This document shows positions 53,210-61,431 of a stretch of DNA of 64,000 nucleotides, one piece after another. Positions within the stretch are counted from its first letter, which is position 1. Each line of letters opens with the position of its first letter. This DNA comes from Hyphomicrobiales bacterium (GTDB lineage Bacteria > Pseudomonadota > Alphaproteobacteria > Rhizobiales > Xanthobacteraceae): positions 1-64,000 of the forward strand of contig WHTM01000013.1 of NCBI GenBank assembly GCA_009377755.1. The letters are read 5' to 3'. The notes under the pieces were generated by a model that ran no database searches, had not been told where the DNA came from, and was given only the letters and a program-made list of their open reading frames with translations. Made by a program: the position numbers and the translations under genes.

Positions 53210-54034
53210 TCAGCGTCCAACGTCCTGGAACAATTGATCCATGCTTCGCGCCGGCTCCGGGCATCCGGCCTCGCCGACGACCCTCGCCGGAATGCCGGCG
53301 ACGGTCGTGTTATGTGGCACCGGCTTGAGCACCACCGAGCCGGCGGCGACGCGGGCGCAATGGCCGATTTCGATATTGCCGAGAATCTTCGCGCCGGCGC
53401 CGATCATGACGCCGCGGCGAATCTTCGGATGGCGGTCCTCGTGCTCCTTGCCGGTCCCGCCGAGCGTCACGTCATGCAGCATCGAGACGTCGTCCTCGAT
53501 GACCGCCGTCTCCCCCACGACCAGCCCGGTGGCATGGTCGAGAAAGATGCCGCGCCCGATCCGCGCCGCCGGATGGATGTCGCACTGGAATGCCGCCGAC
53601 GCACGGCTCTGCAAGGCATAGGCGAAATCCTTGCGGCCCTGGTTCCACAGCCAGTGCGCCAACCGGTGCGTCTGGATGGCGTGAAAGCCCTTGTAATAGA
53701 GTACCGGCTCGATGCAGCGGTGCGTCGCCGGATCGCGGTCGACCGTTGCCACGATATCGGCGCGGAACGAGTTGCCGATCGACGGCTCGGTCTCGATCGC
53801 ATCGGCGAACACCTGGCGGATCAGCTCGCCGGAAATGTCGGGGCGATCGAGCCGGTCGGCAAGCCGGTGCACCACCGCGGCTTCCAGCGTGTCGTGGTGC
53901 AGGATGGTCGAATACAGGAAGGTCGAAAGCTCCGGCTCGCGGCGCACGATTTCCTCGGCCTCCTTGCGGATGCGTGCCCACACCGGATCAACCTTGTCGA
54001 GCGCGGCGCTCGGCCGTGTCTGATAGTGCGCCAT
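53210..54034 (-). CDS. cysE: Serine O-acetyltransferase
   Basis: A 274-residue enzyme making O-acetylserine from serine and acetyl-CoA, the first step of cysteine synthesis. The N-terminal helical domain (DPVWARIRKEAEEIVRREPELSTFLYSTIL in two parts) is followed by the left-handed beta-helix with YYKGFHAIQTHRLAHWLW, DIHPAARIGRGIFLDHATG (catalytic His), VSMLHDVTLGGTGK and IGAGAKILGNIEIG. ATG 54034 follows GGGAG; the upstream extension is not supported. A DUF3126 gene lies downstream beyond a composite repeat. Confidence 0.96.
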   Translation of the reverse strand: MAHYQTRPSAALDKVDPVWARIRKEAEEIVRREPELSTFLYSTILHHDTLEAAVVHRLADRLDRPDISGELIRQVFADAIETEPSIGNSFRADIVATVDRDPATHRCIEPVLYYKGFHAIQTHRLAHWLWNQGRKDFAYALQSRASAAFQCDIHPAARIGRGIFLDHATGLVVGETAVIEDDVSMLHDVTLGGTGKEHEDRHPKIRRGVMIGAGAKILGNIEIGHCARVAAGSVVLKPVPHNTTVAGIPARVVGEAGCPEPARSMDQLFQDVGR

Positions 54035-54180
54035 GGCGGTACTCCCAGCGGGATATCGAACGGAGCGATATTCTAGCACATGCGGACCGCGAACATATTT
54101 GCCCGCGAGCCGCTCCGCCAGGGCCCGGCAGGAACAAATGTTGCTTGAATCTCCAACGCGTTAGCGGAACCAGCCGAAAT

Positions 54181-55128
54181 CTACCGGCCGTTCAGGCGTC
54201 CTGGCCGGAGAGATGCGGCATCGGCGCGGCTTGCGCCGCGGCGGTCGAGCCGGGCGATGAAGTCGAGGATCGCGGCGGCGAACTGGTCGTTCCGATCGCC
54301 GGCGACCATGTGCTGCGCGCCGCCGACGTCGAGATATTCGGCGTGCGGTACCAGCTCCAGGAACTCGCGCGCGTGAGCCTCCTGCACAATCTCCGACGAT
54401 GCTCCGCGCACCAGCAAGGCCGGTTGCGTGATGCGCCGCGCGGCGCGAACCATCTTCTCCTCGGCCTCCGGGCGGCTGCCGCCGACGGATCGCTGTCCCT
54501 CGATGAAGCGCGGGTCCCAGTGCCAGCGCCAGCGGCCGTCGGCATGCAGCCGCAGGTTCTTCTTCAGGCCTTCGTGCGAGCGCGGGCGCGGGCGGTGCGG
54601 TAAATAGGCGGCGACCGCATCGGCGGCATCGGCGACGGTGGCAAATCCCTCGCGCGCGTGCGCGCTCATGAAGGCCTGAATCTTTGCGATCCCGGAACGG
54701 TCGACGCGCGGCGTGATGTCGACCAGGACCAGCGCGGAAAACAGCGGCGCCGTTCCAGCCTCGGCAGCCTGGCCCTCGGCGAGCAGTGCGGCGATGCCGC
54801 CGAGCGAGGCGCCGATCATCACCGGCGCCTCCCCGGACCGCGCCGTCAACGCGCCGGCGAGCGAGCGCACGTCTGCGGCGAAGGCCGGGAACCCGTAGGC
54901 GCCGCTTTCCACCCACTCGGAATCGCCATGTCCCCGCTGGTCGACCGCATAGGCGACGCGGCCGGCGCGGGCGATGGCGATGGCGGTGTTGCGCCACGCG
55001 TGCCGGGTCTGTCCGCCGCCGTGCAACAGCAGGACAGGCGCGCCGCGCCGGCCGAACACGTCGGCGATCAGGATATTGCCTTCGGCGCCGGTGAAAGTCG
55101 CCTGCGCCGGTTGGTTGTGCGTTGTCAT
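54181..55128 (-). CDS. Alpha/beta hydrolase
   Basis: A 315-residue alpha/beta hydrolase. VLLLHGGGQTRHAWRNTA is the oxyanion strand, AVDQRGHGDSEW the turn after strand 4, and VMIGASLGGIAALLA carries the nucleophile Ser; a late Asp (VRGASSEIVQ region) and His (GGAQHMVAGDRND) complete the triad. Peroxidase-like or esterase functions are typical, but the substrate is not known. The start overlaps the stop of the next alpha/beta hydrolase upstream (ATGA), so the two are co-translated. The C-terminal 20 residues are Arg/Ala-rich. Confidence 0.85.
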   Translation of the reverse strand: MTTHNQPAQATFTGAEGNILIADVFGRRGAPVLLLHGGGQTRHAWRNTAIAIARAGRVAYAVDQRGHGDSEWVESGAYGFPAFAADVRSLAGALTARSGEAPVMIGASLGGIAALLAEGQAAEAGTAPLFSALVLVDITPRVDRSGIAKIQAFMSAHAREGFATVADAADAVAAYLPHRPRPRSHEGLKKNLRLHADGRWRWHWDPRFIEGQRSVGGSRPEAEEKMVRAARRITQPALLVRGASSEIVQEAHAREFLELVPHAEYLDVGGAQHMVAGDRNDQFAAAILDFIARLDRRGASRADAASLRPGRLNGR

Positions 55129-55880
55129 GCGCGTATGCTGAGAAACTCGATGACGCCGGCCTTGAACACCCGGTCGCCGACGGAAAGCATGTGGTCGCGG
55201 TCTGGAATATCGAGCGCTTGGCCGCGCGGCAACAGCGCGGCGAGCTCGTGCGCCGAGCCGGCGACCGGGTCCTTGGTGCCGACCGCGACAAGGGCGGGCA
55301 CTTGAATCTGTCGCACCTCGTCGGCGGTCAGCGTCTGCCGCGACCCGCGGATGCAGGCGGCAAGCGCGTGAAGGTCGGATTTGGTCTGCTCGGCGAACGT
55401 GCGGAACATCCGTCCCATCGAATCGGTGACGGCGGCGAGCGACGGTGCCTGCAGCGCGTCCGCAATGCTCACCGGCAGGCCGGCGTCGTTGACGATCCGG
55501 ATGCCGAGCCCGCCGAGGATCATCGACCGCACACGCGCGGAATGCATCACGGCAAGAAAGGCGGTGATGCGCGCGCCCATGGAATAGCCCATCACATCGG
55601 CGCGCTCGATGCGCAGATGGTCGAGCAGCGCGCGCACGTCGTCCGCCATCAGCCGGGTGTGATAGGCCGCCGGGTCGTAGAGCTTGCCGGAGGCGCCGTG
55701 GCCGCGATTGTCGAGCGCGATGACGCGCCGCCCGGCCCGCGTCAACGTCTGCACCCAGCCGGGCTGCACCCAGTTGACCGCCGCGGTGGAGGCGAAGCCG
55801 TGCACCAGCACGATCGGCTCGCCGCCGTCTTCGTCGAGATAGGCGATCTCGACGTCACCGTTGCGAAAGCTCGGCATCAT
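55125..55880 (-). CDS. Alpha/beta hydrolase
   Basis: A 251-residue enzyme of the same fold as its neighbour but only distantly similar to it. HGFASTAAVNW forms the oxyanion region, ALDNRGHGASGK follows, and the nucleophile is Ser in MGYSMGARITAF, with Asp in VGTKDPVAGS and His in IPDRDHMLSVG. A pair of different alpha/beta hydrolases in one operon suggests consecutive hydrolytic steps, but no pathway is evident. ATG 55880 or 55877 is preferred to the ORF's earlier ATG at 55901; no strong ribosome site was seen. Confidence 0.85.
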   Translation of the reverse strand: MMPSFRNGDVEIAYLDEDGGEPIVLVHGFASTAAVNWVQPGWVQTLTRAGRRVIALDNRGHGASGKLYDPAAYHTRLMADDVRALLDHLRIERADVMGYSMGARITAFLAVMHSARVRSMILGGLGIRIVNDAGLPVSIADALQAPSLAAVTDSMGRMFRTFAEQTKSDLHALAACIRGSRQTLTADEVRQIQVPALVAVGTKDPVAGSAHELAALLPRGQALDIPDRDHMLSVGDRVFKAGVIEFLSIRA

Positions 55881-55945
55881 GCCTCGGTCGTCCCTGCGCA
55901 AAGCGGATAGGTGCTGAGTTGGCCGTTCGTCTCGATTTCTCTGCT

Positions 55946-56044
55946 GTCATGCCCCGCGTTCGAAGGCGGGGCATCCAGTAGCCCGTGCACAACCTGCGAC
56001 AACATCCGGTTCCCTCACTCGGTTCTACTGGTCATCCGCCTTCG
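55946..56044. repeat. Intergenic repeat, TGTCATGCCCCGC type
   Basis: TGTCATGCCCCGC is followed after a short loop by GCGGGGCATCCAGTA, the common layout of a rhizobial intergenic palindrome, and a later GGTCATCCGCCTTCGCGGACGACGAC forms a second small stem. It lies upstream of the first alpha/beta hydrolase gene and next to the larger element that follows. Confidence 0.55.
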
Positions 56045-56077
56045 CGGACGACGACAACCGAGAGACTGTCGAGACTT

Positions 56078-56238
56078 TAGTGTCCCGAATCCGAAGTTCG
56101 CTTGATCCTGCAGCACCCTCTGAGCGAACTTCGGATTCGAAAGGACACTAGCAACTCCATGATTCTCGTGTGGTTTGGTTCAGAAGTTCGCTTCCCGGAC
56201 TCGCGGTAAGAATAGAGCGAACTTCCGAACCACCACAC
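56078..56238. repeat. Composite palindromic element, copy B
   Basis: Two strong hairpins joined by GCAACTCCATGATTCTC. B1 (56078-56150) is bounded by TAGTGTCC and GGACACTA, with CGAATCCGAAGTTCGCT perfectly complementary to AGCGAACTTCGGATTCG. B2 (56168-56238) runs from GTGTGGTTTGG to ACCACCACAC, with GAAGTTCGCT against AGCGAACTTC. B2, its linker and even its loop (GGACTCGCGG) match copy A at 52971-53066 in inverse orientation. Confidence 0.82.
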
Positions 56239-56244
56239 TAGCGC

Positions 56245-57390
56245 CTATACCCGGGCGGCGGGTCCGAGCGCCAGTGCCGCCAGGCGCCGGTTGCGGATCT
56301 CCTGCTCCTGTTCGGCCAGCGTGCGTTGCTTGCGCCGTTGCAGCCGGCGCATGGTGAAGCGTTCGACTGCGCCCTTGGTGGACGAGGCGAATCCGAACAG
56401 CGCCAGGATCGCCCACAGGATCCAGGACAGGAGTTGCATCGACCCGACGGCAAGCACGATCGCTCCGCGGCCGAGCAATTTGAGGATCGCGCGGGTCTTG
56501 CGGCCCTTTTTCTCCGCGAGCTTGGCGATGCGCGCCACGTCCGCCGGTCCTTGGGCGATATTCAAGCCGTCGAACGCCGCCTGGGTGCCGGCCTTGCCTT
56601 GTACCCGGCCGACGTCGCGGACCACATCGATGATGCCGCCGGCCTTGTCGAGCTTCACCGCCTCGCGTGCGGCGCGGATCGCGACGGCCGGCCGCGTCAG
56701 CGTCGCGCCGGCAATCGCCGACCGGAATTTGCCCCAGTCGACGACCTCGCGCAGCGACCGGCCGAGCCAGTCCGCCATTCCGGCGCCGAGCCGGCCGGTC
56801 TTGCGGGCGGCCTTGGCGACCGTAAGGCCGACACGTACCGGCGCGGCGCCGCCGAGCGTGGCATAGGTCCCGGCGGTCACCGCCAGTCCGACGCAGGCCA
56901 GCCCGAGCACCAGGCGGTCCACCTCCTGCCCGGCGGCGAGGCGGGCGCCTTCGCGCACCGCGTCACGCACGTCGCCGAACACGAACAGGTCTCCGACCGC
57001 GGTGCCGGCGAACCCGGCCAGGTCGTTCGGCTCGCCGGTCAACAGGCCCTTGGCGAAATTCTCCGCCGTCCGCGAGGGCGAATTTGCTTTTTCCACTGCC
57101 GTCGCCACGCGTGCCGCCAAGGCCGGCGCCACCGGAACCTGGTGTTCCTTGGCGAGGTCGACGAAACTCTGCGCGAGGTCGGTGTCGTTGGCCGTCAGCG
57201 CGCTCTCGATCTCGCGCGCCGCGACCCCTGCATCGAGCATCAAGGCAACCTTGCGGTCCGCCAATGCGACTGGATCGTCCTGACCGGCAAGCAATCCGGC
57301 GGCGTCGATGGCGCGCGGGACGGTTGCCCAGGCAGCGGCGGCGAGTGCTGCGGCGGCGATCAGCAGAAGCGCGATCCGCAACCGGGTCAT
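56245..57390 (-). CDS. Membrane protein of unknown function
   Basis: A 381-residue protein. An N-terminal hydrophobic segment (MTRLRIALLLIAAAALAAAAW) is either signal or anchor; a region at about 125-175 is rich in Gly and Val (FAKGLLTGEPNDLAGFAG), with a central membrane hairpin (VLGLACVGLAVTAGTYATLGG) and another near 325-350 (IVLAVGSMQLLSWILWAILALFGFA), then a basic coiled tail (RRLQRRKQRTLAEQEQEIRNRR). Homologs in Bradyrhizobium-like genomes are unannotated. ATG 57390 follows AGGAG; the upstream extension is not used. Confidence 0.7.
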   Translation of the reverse strand: MTRLRIALLLIAAAALAAAAWATVPRAIDAAGLLAGQDDPVALADRKVALMLDAGVAAREIESALTANDTDLAQSFVDLAKEHQVPVAPALAARVATAVEKANSPSRTAENFAKGLLTGEPNDLAGFAGTAVGDLFVFGDVRDAVREGARLAAGQEVDRLVLGLACVGLAVTAGTYATLGGAAPVRVGLTVAKAARKTGRLGAGMADWLGRSLREVVDWGKFRSAIAGATLTRPAVAIRAAREAVKLDKAGGIIDVVRDVGRVQGKAGTQAAFDGLNIAQGPADVARIAKLAEKKGRKTRAILKLLGRGAIVLAVGSMQLLSWILWAILALFGFASSTKGAVERFTMRRLQRRKQRTLAEQEQEIRNRRLAALALGPAARV

Positions 57391-57642
57391 TCCGGCTCCT
57401 GTTTCGCCTGTTCGCCCCGTGCCCGACATCGACATTGCGAGCCCCGATGCGCCAGTGGCCGGGGCTGAATGCCGGGCTTATCGTCCCGGCGCGGCCGAGG
57501 GATGGACGGATTCGAATGCATGTTTGGTTACGATGGCGTTTATGCGGCGTATTTTCGCCATGGATTACCGGGAACGGCACCGCTATGGTTCGCGCCCGCG
57601 GAGCCGGCTTTGCCGACCGGCCACATCGGAAGGACGTCATTC

Positions 57643-57891
57643 ATGGCCGAGCGGATCGTCCCGCACTTCCACAATCAGCCCGGCGTCCCGGTCATCGGGA
57701 TTGGGGCGAAGGAGTTCATGTGCATCGGGGCGCTGCCGCCGTTCGACCATCCGCACGTATTCCTCGACATCGGTGATGATGCCGAAATCACCTGTCCCTA
57801 TTGCTCGACGCTGTATCGCCACGATCCGAAGCTCGATCCGCACGATGCCTGGCCGCTGGCTTGTGCGCTCCCCGAGACTGCCGTTGTCTAG
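57643..57891 (+). CDS. CHCC zinc-finger protein (NDUFS6-like)
   Basis: An 82-residue protein with a zf-CHCC domain: Cys in EFMCIGALPPFDHPHVFLD, its His, and the CPYC pair in EITCPYCSTLYRHD. The domain is that of mitochondrial complex I subunit NDUFS6 and small alphaproteobacterial relatives thought to assist complex I or other metal handling. ATG 57643 is preceded by GGAAGGA; longer open frames upstream are not supported. It is followed 24 bases later by the broken FAD monooxygenase gene in the same direction. Confidence 0.9.
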   Translation: MAERIVPHFHNQPGVPVIGIGAKEFMCIGALPPFDHPHVFLDIGDDAEITCPYCSTLYRHDPKLDPHDAWPLACALPETAVV

Positions 57892-57915
57892 TCGGGCGCA
57901 TCTGCGACATGCACC

Positions 57916-59177
57916 GTGACGGCGTCGCGCAACATCGCCGTCGCCGGCGCCGGGATCGGCGGTCTCACCACCGCGCTTGCGCTTGCCGCGCGCGGCTATC
58001 GCGTCTCCGTCTTTGAGCAGGCGGCACGGCTCGAAGAGGCCGGCGCCGGCATCCAGCTCTCGCCGAACGCGACGCGCATCTTGCGTGAGCTTGGCGTCGA
58101 GGCATTGCTCAAGCCTTCGGTCGTCGTCCCCGAGGCGCTTGTGGTCCGCTCGGGGGCGACCGGCCGGGCATCGTGCGCATGCCGCTCGGTGCGGCGGCGG
58201 AAAAGCGCCACGGCGCTCCCTACTGGATGGTGCACCGGGGCGATCTGCACGCCGCGCTGGTCAGCGCGGCGGCGAGCCATCCCGACATCAACATCACGTC
58301 GGGTGCCAAGGTCGAGGACTATGCTATCCACCGCCATGGGCTCACCGTCCAGGTGCGGCGCGGCATCGACTTCGCCGAGGAGCACGGCATCGCGCTGATC
58401 GGCGCCGATGGATTGTGGTCGACGCTGCGTGCCCGCGTCGGCAACCGTGACGTTCCGCGCTTTCGCCAGCGCACCGCCTGGCGCAGCACGATTGCCGCCG
58501 CCGATGTGCCGCCGGTGTTCCGAGAGCCGTCGGTTCAGCTCTGGCTCGGCCGCAACGCGCACCTGGTGCACTATCCGGTGGGCGGCGGCGAGACGATCAA
58601 CGTGGTGGCTATCGCGCGCGATTTTCGCGAGCAGCCGGGCTGGAGCGGGGAGGGCGCGCGCAGCGACCTCATGGCCGGCTTCTCCGGCCGGACCTGGTCG
58701 CGGCACGCGCGCGACTTGCTGAAGCTTCCCGCGCAATGGCAGACCTGGAGTCTCTACGACCTCCCGGCGCTGAGCCAATGGGGCGAGGGGCCGGTGACGC
58801 TGGTGGGCGATGCCGCACATCCGATGCTGCCGTTCCTGGCGCAAGGAGCGGGCATGGCGATCGAGGACGCGGCGGTGCTCGCCCGCTATCTCGCCCAATC
58901 GCCCGGCGACATTCCGGCGGCGCTGCGCACCTATGAGGAAGCCCGCCGCGCGCGTACCGCTAAGGTGCAAGCAGCCTCGCGCCGCAACGGCGCGATCTAT
59001 CACCAAGCCAGCGCCGTGGCTTTCTTCCGCAACATCGGCATGCGCCTGATCGGCGGAGAGAAGCTGATCGCACGGTACGACTGGATTTACAATTGGCGCG
59101 AGGGGGAGGGTGAGGCGCCGGCGGTGACGGCTGCCGGCGCATCGGGTTTGCCGCGCGTCGGAAGCGGATTGCCCTGA
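57916..59177 (+). pseudogene. FAD-dependent monooxygenase gene with a frameshift
   Basis: GTG 57916 opens MTASRNIAVAGAGIGGLTTAL and GIQLSPNATRILRELGVEALL in one frame. About residue 85 the sense moves to a second frame: IVRMPLGAAAEKRHGAPYWMVHRGDL, the DG motif IGADGLWSTLRARVG and the GD motif VGDAAHPMLPFLAQGAGMAIEDA, ending at 59177. Joined, a 420-residue class A flavin hydroxylase results, similar in plan to the gene at 296-1495. A base is missing near 58165 (in GGCCGGGCATCG). The second part alone lacks the FAD Rossmann half, so without repair it cannot be active. Confidence 0.75.
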
Positions 59178-59492
59178 TTCAGCGTGGCTAGACCATCGAT
59201 TCCATGAAACCTCTCAATTGGACAGTTCCGCTTTTGAGAGGAAAATGCTGGAATTCCGAGTGTTGCCATATGATTCGAACTTTGGAAGCGCTCGTCTAGG
59301 CCTTGGTGAGATGAACACGAAGGCGGTCACCATCATTGGCATCCGCAGCGATGTTGACTCGTGCCGCCTTGCGGGCTGACCATACGAGTAGTACCAAACG
59401 ACTATGATGTTTGACCGACATGGGCCCGTGCGATACCTGTCGTGTGATCAAAACGACTGGCGCGACATTACCGCCGAGGTGCATGAGGCCCG
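59178..59492. other. Intergenic region, nothing recognised
   Basis: 315 bases. A minus-strand frame of about 90 codons overlaps the next remnant and has no family resemblance; I do not call it a gene. The region is less GC-rich than neighbouring genes and contains no clear repeats or promoter. It marks the edge of a stretch of decayed genes. Confidence 0.4.
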
Positions 59493-59780
59493 ATGAAACA
59501 GCAGATACAGTTCTGCACATCGCGCGTTGGCGTGCGTATCGCGTTTGCGACAGCAGGCCAGGGACCACCATTGGTGCAGGTGAACAACTGGTTCACGCAC
59601 CTTGAGTTCGATTGGGACAGTCCCGTGTGGCGGCACTGGCTCGAGGTCTTCGCCGAACGGCGAAAGCTAGTCCTGCTGCCGCATGAAAAGGCATTGGCGA
59701 CCTTCCGAAAGGAGCTCAATGACTTCCTTGATGCCGACGAGCAGATCAGCATGGCGCCGGTAGCGAGTTGTCCGAACTGA
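59493..59780 (+). pseudogene. Remnant of an alpha/beta hydrolase with LuxR-type tail
   Basis: The first 58 codons (MKQQIQFCTSRVGVRIAFATAG, then PPLVQVNNWFTHLEFDW and RHWLEVFAERRKLV) are the start of an alpha/beta hydrolase of the type that carries a LuxR DNA-binding domain in this group. Next comes LLPHEKALATFRKELNDFLDADEQ, which in such proteins lies near the end of the hydrolase domain. The nucleophile region between them is missing, so an internal deletion joined both ends in frame. A stop follows, and LSELTEREV, a LuxR-helix start, appears in another frame directly after. Confidence 0.55.
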
Positions 59781-59817
59781 CGGAGCGAGAGGTCGCCGGG
59801 CACCGGGGCGCGAGGAG

Positions 59818-60119
59818 ACGCAACAGATCACCGCCCTGGCGTCGGGACTGCGCAATCCAACGAGAGCAGCGTCATTGGCGGCGACCGACTGTCGCTCGCC
59901 GGCGCGACAATTCTGAATGGCTATCTCGTCACCGCGGTCACCATGTGCGACGTGCACCGGTCGACGCTGACCCACGTGACGCCGGAAGTGATCCCGCCCG
60001 CTTTGGCGATCGCCGAACGCGACGGTTTGTCAGGCCGCGATCTGATGGTCGCCATCGCCGCCGGATGCGAAGTGACGACGCGGATCGGGTTGACGAGGTT
60101 CGCCGGTGAGCGTCGCTAG
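59818..60119 (+). pseudogene. Fragment of a MmgE/PrpD family gene
   Basis: Plus-strand codons ending at the TAG 60117-60119 read SVIGGDRLSLAGATILNGYL, VTAVTMCDVHRSTLTHVTPE, VIPPALAIAERDGLSGRDLM and AIAAGCEVTTRIGL, typical of the N-terminal third of MmgE/PrpD (2-methylcitrate dehydratase-like) proteins. In another frame just before, TQQITALASGLRN resembles the family's extreme N-terminus. The remaining 300 residues are absent. It is therefore a truncated and frameshifted relic. PrpD-like genes often accompany Bug-type binding proteins, as with the intact gene that follows. Confidence 0.6.
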
Positions 60120-60199
60120 ACCGCCGTCAAAGGCGCTGGTATGTTGACGCAACACAACCGCAACCCACCACCGCGCGGGAAAACTCGGGAGGAGCGCCA

Positions 60200-61189
60200 A
60201 TGAATAGACGCACACTATTTGCCGCGCTGACGAGCGTGGCGGTGCTCGCCGTCGCCACCGGCGCCGCGGCGCAGAGGTCCGACGATTACCCCAATCGCCC
60301 CATCCGCATCATCGTGCCGCAAGCGGCCGGTTCCGGGGTGGACCTCCAGGCGCGCGTGCTCGCGCAGAAGATGGGCGAGCTTTGGGGTCACCAGGGGGTC
60401 GTGGAGAATCGCCCGGGCGCCAATGCCATCATCGGAATGGAGGCCGCCGCCAAGGCCAAGCCCGACGGCTACACGCTGGTCTATGCTCCGGTGAGTTCGC
60501 TGACGACGAACGCCTTCATCTACAAGAAACTGCCCTACGACGCGCTTCGCGACTTCGCCCCGATCACCCAGACCACGGCCAACCCGCTGGGCGCAGTGGC
60601 CAATCCCGCCTCGGGAATCAAGTCGATCAAGGATGTCGTCGCGCGGGAGAAGACGAACCCCGGGCAGCTCAACTACGGCTCGTTCGGCATCGGCAACATG
60701 ACCCATCTGATGGGCGTGCTGCTGTCGATCGCCGCCGATATCAAGATGACGCATGTGCCCTATCGGGGGCAGACGCCGGCGATCACCGACGTGCTGGGCG
60801 GACAGATTCCGCTTGCATTCACGACCACGGCCGGCGTGACGGATCTCGTGGAAGCGGGAAAGCTCAATCTGCTTGCCACATTTGGCCAAGAGCGCGACGA
60901 GCGGTTTCCCAACACGCCGACCCCGTACGAGTTGGGCTATCGGAGCGCAATCGTGGTCGGCTGGAGCGGATTGCTCGCGCCGGCAGGCACACCGCCGCAA
61001 ATCATCAGCAAGCTGCACAGTGGCATGGCACAAGCGCTCGCCATGCCCGACGTCAAGGCCGCGATATTGAAACAGGCGTCGAAAGCGGTGAGCAGCAAGA
61101 GCCCGGAAGACTTCGCGCGCTACATCAAGGCAGAATCGGAGAAGTTCCACCCCGTCATCAAGGCCGCCGGCCTCGAAGGATCGCAGTGA
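60200..61189 (+). CDS. Bug-type tripartite tricarboxylate transporter substrate-binding protein
   Basis: A 329-residue periplasmic binding protein of the TctC/Bug family. A signal peptide (MNRRTLFAALTSVAVLAVATGAAAQ) precedes the hallmark YPNRPIRIIVPQAAGSGVDLQAR, VVENRPGANAIIGME, DGYTLVYA and GQIPLAF blocks. Such proteins bind carboxylates or aromatic acids and usually serve a TctAB permease; none is encoded nearby, as often happens for orphan Bug proteins. GGGAGGAG before ATG is a good ribosome site. It heads the row leading to the racemase-superfamily and dehydrogenase genes, possibly one catabolic unit interrupted by a repeat. Confidence 0.92.
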   Translation: MNRRTLFAALTSVAVLAVATGAAAQRSDDYPNRPIRIIVPQAAGSGVDLQARVLAQKMGELWGHQGVVENRPGANAIIGMEAAAKAKPDGYTLVYAPVSSLTTNAFIYKKLPYDALRDFAPITQTTANPLGAVANPASGIKSIKDVVAREKTNPGQLNYGSFGIGNMTHLMGVLLSIAADIKMTHVPYRGQTPAITDVLGGQIPLAFTTTAGVTDLVEAGKLNLLATFGQERDERFPNTPTPYELGYRSAIVVGWSGLLAPAGTPPQIISKLHSGMAQALAMPDVKAAILKQASKAVSSKSPEDFARYIKAESEKFHPVIKAAGLEGSQ

Positions 61190-61218
61190 ACGTACCTGGT
61201 GCGAGCCGCTTGCTCGGT

Positions 61219-61364
61219 CACCCTCCCCTGGAGGGGGAAGGTCGCCTGCGGAGCGGAGCGAACGCAGGCGGGGTGGGGTGAGTGTCGCCAAAGAAGTTCA
61301 CCCCACCCCGTCTCGCGTCTCACTTCGTTCGACGCTCGCCGACCCTCCCCCTCCAAGGGAGGGT
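61219..61364. repeat. Palindromic repeat, CACCCTCCCC type
   Basis: CACCCTCCCCTGGAGGGGGA at the left end (61219) is mirrored by CCCTCCCCCTCCAAGGGAGG at the right (61343), and GGGTGGGGTGA / TCACCCCACCC form an inner pair around 61271-61308. The whole 146-base unit can fold back on itself. Similar sequence is typical of Bradyrhizobium intergenic regions. It splits the Bug gene from the racemase-like gene. Confidence 0.7.
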
Positions 61365-61431
61365 GGGCGGAGTTTGCCGCTCGCCCTGAGTACAAATCAC
61401 CGGAATTCCCTACAGTGTCTCGGGAGGCAAT

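Noticed and set aside
54161-55291. 376-codon minus-strand frame across both alpha/beta hydrolases
   Set aside because: Shifted frame of two genes with clear catalytic triads; composition Arg/Ala-rich.
59296-59571. 91-codon minus-strand ORF as a gene
   Set aside because: It overlaps a recognisable gene remnant on the other strand and resembles no family.
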